Part shown: positions 59,701 through 64,000 of the stretch, piece by piece | Position numbering within the stretch: the stretch's first letter is position 1 | Layout: each line of letters starts with the position of its first letter | NCBI GenBank assembly: GCA_947184155.2 | Contig: CAMXCT020000274.1 | Span: forward strand, 183,131 to 247,130 | Direction of reading: 5' to 3' | Length of the DNA: 64,000 nt | From: Cladocopium goreaui | Taxonomy: Eukaryota; Sar; Dinophyceae; Suessiales; Symbiodiniaceae | Made by a program: the position numbers and the translations under genes | The notes under the pieces: model-generated | The model's input: the letters and a program-made list of their open reading frames with translations, nothing else | What the model was told of the DNA's origin: nothing | The model's database searches: none

Positions 59701-59715
59701 CAGATAGAGATGCAT

Positions 59716-60311
59716 TTACAGCTCAGATAGAGAGATGAGCAAAAACTTGACTGAGCTACAGCGTTTTTGAGAAAAAAAATTGCCTCTCAGCAATTACAGT
59801 TTTTTTTTCAAAAAAAAGGGCTCTCCCGATTTTGTTTTGCCACAAAAGCGAACCCTCCAAACAATACATGAGTTTCAGAATAATTTGGAAAAATTGCCAC
59901 AATAGCGACCCTAGCTACTAATCAGGAGCTAACATTACATGAACGCGTGCTGGTAAGTTTAATGCAGTATAGACAATAGTTATATAAACTTGCCGAAAAA
60001 ACGCGGGGACCATCTATGCAGCCTTCAAAATCTTCTCTCATTTCATTATGCTGGCTTTTCAATAGGGATTCAAAAACACACATGGATTATACATAATGCA
60101 CCACGTATTGGGTAGCACACCCTCCTATCATCAACCAACCATCGTTTATCAATGATATTCCCATCTTCTTGAAAGAAAAAAAACACGAAATTCCGAAATA
60201 TGATGGTTAGGTCGCCATTAACCCCATAAACACCTATAAATGATGGCTTCCAGCACCATTAAGGTGCTATATCCAGCACCATGGCTGTATCAACCAACAT
60301 CCGGATAGATC
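59716..60311. other. No exon recognised
   Basis: A/T-rich sequence with poly-A and poly-T runs near 59770-59815 and 60175-60185. I see no exon, RNA gene or named repeat here. Confidence 0.6.
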
Positions 60312-60376
60312 GCAGCCACAAGCGGTGCCGAGGAGTACGGTTGAAGGTGGGCGTGACCATGGGGTTGGACTTGATC
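60312..60376 (-). CDS. Upstream exon, basic, unrecognised
   Basis: 21 codons: IKSNPMVTPTFNRTPRHRLW then L. The acceptor is ttcaag|GATCAA and the GA donor CTGC|gatcta gives phase 1. Other donors (CGGAT|gttggt) are possible. Confidence 0.7.
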
Positions 60377-61083
60377 CTTGAAGGCGAACCAATGCTTCGC
60401 CATCAGCCAACCAAAATGGAATGGAACCATCGGAGCACAATAAAAATAAGATAAAATACATTAAAATACTGTATATAATCATACTGAAGTAGAAAGAATG
60501 TGGATTTCTTCAAACATAGTCTCACTATGTGTCATTCTAGTCAGGATTGTTTTGTCTCTTTCATATTCTATCTGCTGCAGGACGACTATCTACATGTGTA
60601 TGTATGTATATATATAATTATATGTATACACGTACTTGTATATGTAAACACTAAACTATATTACATAAACAGTAATTCAGTAATAGTAAGCAATGACAGC
60701 AATGAACAACATACGCTGACACTGATCTGGTTGTTGATCCTTTCACAACTCTTGCCCAAGCATTGGACGTCAGATTTCTGATCCAAAGCAATTGGATGAC
60801 AAGTATGGTCACCGTAAGGCCGTCATTCCGGGGTCCAATTCGACACTTCTTTGGATAATCTTCGAACATATATCCCTAATCGATCACCCAAAATTGATCC
60901 GTTTTCTGGCGAACGTGACACGTAGTGACACGTAGCGATTCATCATGACTATCCCGTGATCATTTGCCCCTTCAATGGCCCTTATTACTTCCGGTAAATC
61001 CATAGAAACCTGTACATGTTGTACATGTTGTACGATATACAGTACGCATAATAGAGACAGGGGCACCGGGGCACCAACTCTTC

Positions 61084-61162
61084 TGGGCCCCAAACCCAAT
61101 GCGGAAGATGTACAGCTCGTTTTGTTTCAACATCGCCCTTGGCAAATCGATGCCAAGTCCGG
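61084..61162 (-). CDS. Upstream exon, unrecognised
   Basis: 25 codons: GLGIDLPRAMLKQNELYIFR then IGFGA. The acceptor has a clear tract, tttcag|CCGGAC. The GA donor CCCA|gaagag fits the next exon; CAGAAGA|gttggt is an alternative. Confidence 0.82.
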
Positions 61163-61301
61163 CTGAAAAAAAAAGTGCAGCTGAGCATTTTCCGTTGAAT
61201 TCAAATGATTGATTTGAGGAAATCATGACAACATGTGACAAATGTGATGGTTTTTGCCCAACAATTCTCATTCCACCACTGAAAAAACTGGCAGTCATTG
61301 C

Positions 61302-61348
61302 CGAAGGAGAAAACAACACTTGGCGAAGACTGGAAAATTTCCTGCCTC
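61302..61348 (-). CDS. Upstream exon, unrecognised, frame uncertain
   Basis: Encodes RQEIFQSSPSVVFSF, acceptor cccaag|GAGGCA, GC donor TTCG|gcaatg. Phases 2 in and 1 out fit both neighbours. Other frames are also open across this region, so the call is moderate. Confidence 0.6.
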
Positions 61349-61386
61349 CTTGGGCAGCCAATTGTGGTACAAGAATCATTTGGAGG

Positions 61387-61470
61387 CCTGAAATAGGGGT
61401 ACCTCCAGTATCCATAGATGGGATTTTCCTTTACAGTATAATCAATTTCAAGGTACCTCCATTTCAGGAA
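61387..61470. repeat. CCTGAAAT...ATTTCAGG palindromic element
   Basis: CCTGAAATAGGGGTACCTCC at the left is mirrored by GGTACCTCCATTTCAGG at the right. Single ends of the same type occur at about 28853 and 34316-34339. Confidence 0.8.
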
Positions 61471-61744
61471 ACCCCCCATTTATCAATGAAAAACTCGACA
61501 CTGGACAGTCTGATGAAGGGTCGATTAGCGATAGCTCCAGTTGGAAAATCCTTGGGATAATCCCCGATGACATGTGCTAAAATTTGTGTATATATATTAT
61601 ATACTATATATATACTATATATACTATATATACTATATATATATATGCTAAATGTTAAAATATGTTAAAATGTTCCATTGCCATGTTTGATTACGAGAGA
61701 GAACTGAGGCGACTTTTTCGCGGCGATCCCCTCAGTCACCCCAC

Positions 61745-61793
61745 CCTGCTTGGAAGGTCAGGGTCAAATGTGCGCTGCGATCCACACCGCGAC
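61745..61793 (-). CDS. Upstream exon, unrecognised
   Basis: 15 codons: RGVDRSAHLTLTFQA, acceptor ctcgag|GTCGCG, donor CAGG|gtgggg. A second frame starting at an AG further 5' (SRSRCGSQRTFDPDL) is also open, but this one fits phase and has more G/C third positions. Confidence 0.7.
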
Positions 61794-61901
61794 CTCGAGG
61801 CTACGTGAGAACTTCGCTTCTCATGTTGAATCTACCTAGATGGCAAAAAAAAGAAGAGAAGCTAAGCGGCGATTTCCACGAACTCTGCTTATAAATGGGT
61901 A

Positions 61902-61993
61902 TGTCTGAAAATGGGGTATACCCCCAATTATAGCCATTTAGTAGGGATAATGATCATTAACCATTGGGTGTAGGGGTACACTATTTTCAGACA
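61902..61993. repeat. TGTCTGAAAA palindromic element
   Basis: TGTCTGAAAATGGGGTATAC at the left is mirrored by GTACACTATTTTCAGACA at the right. A relative lies at 35711-35803. It ends about 15 nt from the exon at 62009-62149. Confidence 0.82.
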
Positions 61994-62008
61994 AACCCAA
62001 ATAATTTC

Positions 62009-62149
62009 TGGCGTGGAAGGCTTGTCTAAGAGCAGCGTCAGCCCAACAGTGGATCCGTATTCCTGAGGCCCCCAGCACTGCGAGATCAAGACGTTGGCTG
62101 GCCACACGGTAAACTCCTGGCGGATCCACAATGCCATCGGCTATTCTAC
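62009..62149 (-). CDS. Upstream exon, unrecognised
   Basis: 46 codons: RIADGIVDPPGVYRVASQRL, DLAVLGASGIRIHCWADAAL, then RQAFHA. The acceptor is aattag|GTAGAA and the GA donor GCCA|gaaatt. The 3' edge abuts a palindromic element that ends TTTTCAGACA at 61993. Confidence 0.88.
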
Positions 62150-62486
62150 CTAATTGAACAGGATAGACTGCAGTTAAAAATTCTAGCATATGGTAATACA
62201 TGGTATATTTACTTACACTATATTACCATGTGAGCACAAGTGAAAGTAATTGACAACCACTGGAATGCAATGGGATAGGACGGATAGGACTCGTGTCATG
62301 TGAAAACAATCTCTCAAACATGATCAATCAACGAAACACTTGACTACAGCCAACTTAAAATAGAGTACTCACAATATCTCACAATGTTTTATGGCTTCCG
62401 TAGTTCCTACATGTTCCTATACATCAGCCAGTAATAATCTATCTTTCGATGGACAACAAAAAACATAAATTCCATGGGGTCGTAGC

Positions 62487-62550
62487 ACCACGCTTTAACG
62501 CTCCGGTCTTGGTCACCCCTGAACCTGCATGTGGATATCGCGTTGAGGAT
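62487..62550 (-). CDS. Upstream exon, Cys-containing, unrecognised
   Basis: 21 codons: ILNAISTCRFRGDQDRSVKA then W. The acceptor is aatgag|ATCCTC and the GC donor TGGT|gctacg. The unspliced frame reads WCYDP, which superficially recalls a kringle, but one exon is too little to claim that. Confidence 0.78.
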
Positions 62551-62793
62551 CTCATTTCCCATTGTTGGAGAATAATTGTCCTTCTACCCCTCCAAATCAT
62601 AGTAATGCGGGTAAAACAATACCATAAACCATCCCCCAAATTCACCATTTTTATAGGTGGTATGTTTACCATTTCCAAATGGGGTGGTTTATGACTGTTT
62701 TAAGCACATTACGTTTTTTTCCATCTCATTGTGGAGGTACTGCCTTTACCCCTATCTTTGTTCCAAAGATACTGGCAGTTTGCACCCTGTGTC

Positions 62794-62859
62794 CTCTGGG
62801 AAACGGACTTTGGGGCCAAAGGTCGCACTTTCGCTCACTTCCACGAAGGACAAACACTC
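62794..62859 (-). CDS. Upstream exon, unrecognised
   Basis: 22 codons: ECLSFVEVSESATFGPKVRF then PE. The acceptor is gtgccag|GAGTGT and the GA donor CCAGAG|gacaca, phase 0 on both sides. Confidence 0.75.
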
Positions 62860-63625
62860 CTGGCACGATGAATAAACCGTTGCTGTTGTCCCATGGAACT
62901 GTGGAGGTAAGTAGAAGGGTTTTTTCTCCTTTCCTTTGGATTTGCTTTTTTTGAAACAACTGTGTTTCTCTGGCTGCACATACCCAATATTAGCCAATAT
63001 TCTATTCTTGGTCAGTTCCCAGCGTTGGTCTAAGGCCACCAATTTGTGAACATCCGTACCGCTGACGGGCTAGGTTACTAACCCAAATGCGTTTTTTTTT
63101 TTCTTGCATGCATTTTTGAAGCCGGAGCATTCTGAGGTCCACCACAGCCTGCTAATTTGCTATGGATTAAACTGCATCAAACTCAAAGATGTCAACATGT
63201 GCTATTCATAAAACTGAATGTTTCAATTTGCTATGAATTTGCTATGGAATCACACATAAATGTTCAACGTGTCCCAGTATGATGGCAACATCGCCTTAAA
63301 GCATCCACTCCCCCACTGTTCTGTTTAATAAACAATCAGCAATGCACAATTGAATCATACCGACCTGTATGTATCTGTCTATCTATCTGTCTATTAGTAA
63401 TAGATAGATTAGAAATAGATAGAAATAGATCGATTAGTAATAGATAGAGATATAGAGAGACAGCTAAGACAGACAGACAGGCAGACAAACAGACAAATAG
63501 ATAGATGGATAGAGAGATCAAGTATCACTGATCTACAATCATCCAAAGATAAATGATCACATATTGACTCAAACTGATCGTTGATCTATCGATCTATGGC
63601 TTATTCGCAAATATCGCTGGTCCTC

Positions 63626-63687
63626 TTCGAATGTGAAGCCGTAAGGTGCTCGGACCAACATCTCCCCATCCACCGTTGCGTCTTGAC
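63626..63687 (-). CDS. First upstream exon in window, unrecognised
   Basis: 20 codons: QDATVDGEMLVRAPYGFTFE. The acceptor is tctaag|GTCAAG. The GA donor TTCGAA|gaggac gives phase 0; the frame runs on to EDQRYLR. Phase 1 in implies further exons to the right of the window. Confidence 0.82.
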
Positions 63688-63952
63688 CTTAGACCCAAAC
63701 AACGCGGGAATAGATGTTTTCAAACCACCTGGGAAACCCAAGGAAAATGGCAAGTCCCCTATAAATGGCGTTTTAAAGCTGGAAAAAAAAACATCTACAA
63801 ATGGTTCATGTTCCATCTCAATGTTCATTTACTGAACAAGTTCAGCGGAGTGGAGCCTGTAAATCTCAACCAATCACGAAAACGAAGGCTATCGACCTGA
63901 GCAAACCCCATGCTGAGGATATTAAAATGATAGACATAACCGTGACAGCAAC

Positions 63953-64000
63953 AACACAACTAGCACATACATACATACATACATTACATTACATTACATT
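63953..64000. repeat. ACAT/ACATT microsatellite at window end
   Basis: (ACAT)n then (ACATT)n runs off the right edge. Tetranucleotide (TAGA)n/(CAGA)n tracts also lie at 63365-63515, and (TCTA)n at 54320-54390. Confidence 0.9.

Noticed and set aside
59056..59715. 219-codon minus-strand ORF as a protein
   Set aside because: It is a tandem repeat whose unit length is a multiple of 3; there is no start context, family match or codon bias.
60890..61011. Minus-strand frame VSMDLPEVIRAIEG...VTFARKRINFG
   Set aside because: Open for about 40 codons but with low third-position G/C, and its phase does not fit the flanking exons at 61084 and 60312.
62460..62560. Kringle-like WCYDP reading on the minus strand
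   Set aside because: Only a few residues match, and the likely donor removes most of the motif.
1..64000. CRISPR arrays, bacterial operons, phage or insertion sequence genes
   Set aside because: The short repeats have no spacer structure, there are no long ORFs or ribosome-binding sites, and the coding pattern is clearly intron-rich eukaryotic.

Overview
The window looks like nuclear DNA of a dinoflagellate-type alga. No ORF longer than about 220 codons is convincing. Coding sequence is in many tiny GC-rich islands of about 25-155 nt, all recognisable ones on the minus strand. They are joined by introns of about 0.2-3 kb. Introns end in AG (mostly AG|G) but begin GT, GC or GA, often with a short direct repeat at the two junctions. 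AT-rich microsatellites, minisatellites and short palindromic (MITE-like) elements fill the rest. These traits are known from dinoflagellates; the assignment is inference, and I saw no rRNA, tRNA, spliced-leader gene or organelle gene to confirm it.

The central gene is a kinesin, read right to left. Its motor domain can be followed through about 20 exons from 44681 to 27858: VCVAVRMRP, FTFDHAF, GQTGSGKT (P-loop), GLIPR, SFLEIYNE, LEIREAKGMGVYVK, NATSSRSH (switch I), VDLAGSE (switch II), EGANINKSLSALGN, IPYR/NSKLTRVLQ, ESLGGNA and ETLSTLNYAARAKTI. By hand count these exons total about 360 codons, the normal size of a kinesin motor, and nearly every junction is phase-compatible. A charged, coiled-coil-like stalk follows in exons from 27184 to 19135, then unrecognised tail exons to an in-frame TGA at 5100.

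Upstream of the motor, 63687-44604 holds about 21 more minus-strand exons of unrecognised, globular-looking protein. Their phases can be chained into the motor without a stop, so the gene may have a long N-terminal region (about 540 codons by my count). Alternatively a separate upstream gene ends here and the kinesin starts at the ATG at 44633. Under the one-gene model about 63 exons and 4.3 kb of coding sequence spread over 58.6 kb. Boundaries were partly chosen to keep phase, so transcript evidence is needed.

Layout: 1-668 is a 10-bp satellite; 669-5100 is repeats and AT-rich DNA with at most one doubtful exon; 5100-19218 tail exons; 19562-27184 stalk; 27858-44681 motor; 44604-63687 upstream exons. 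Between exons lie over 20 copies of a TA-flanked palindromic element ending CCCTCTGG/CCAGAGGG, two nearly identical 121-bp GGGGCCCC palindromes, a CTGGTTGG-ended family, and satellites with 9-, 11-, 48-, 70- and 210-bp units.
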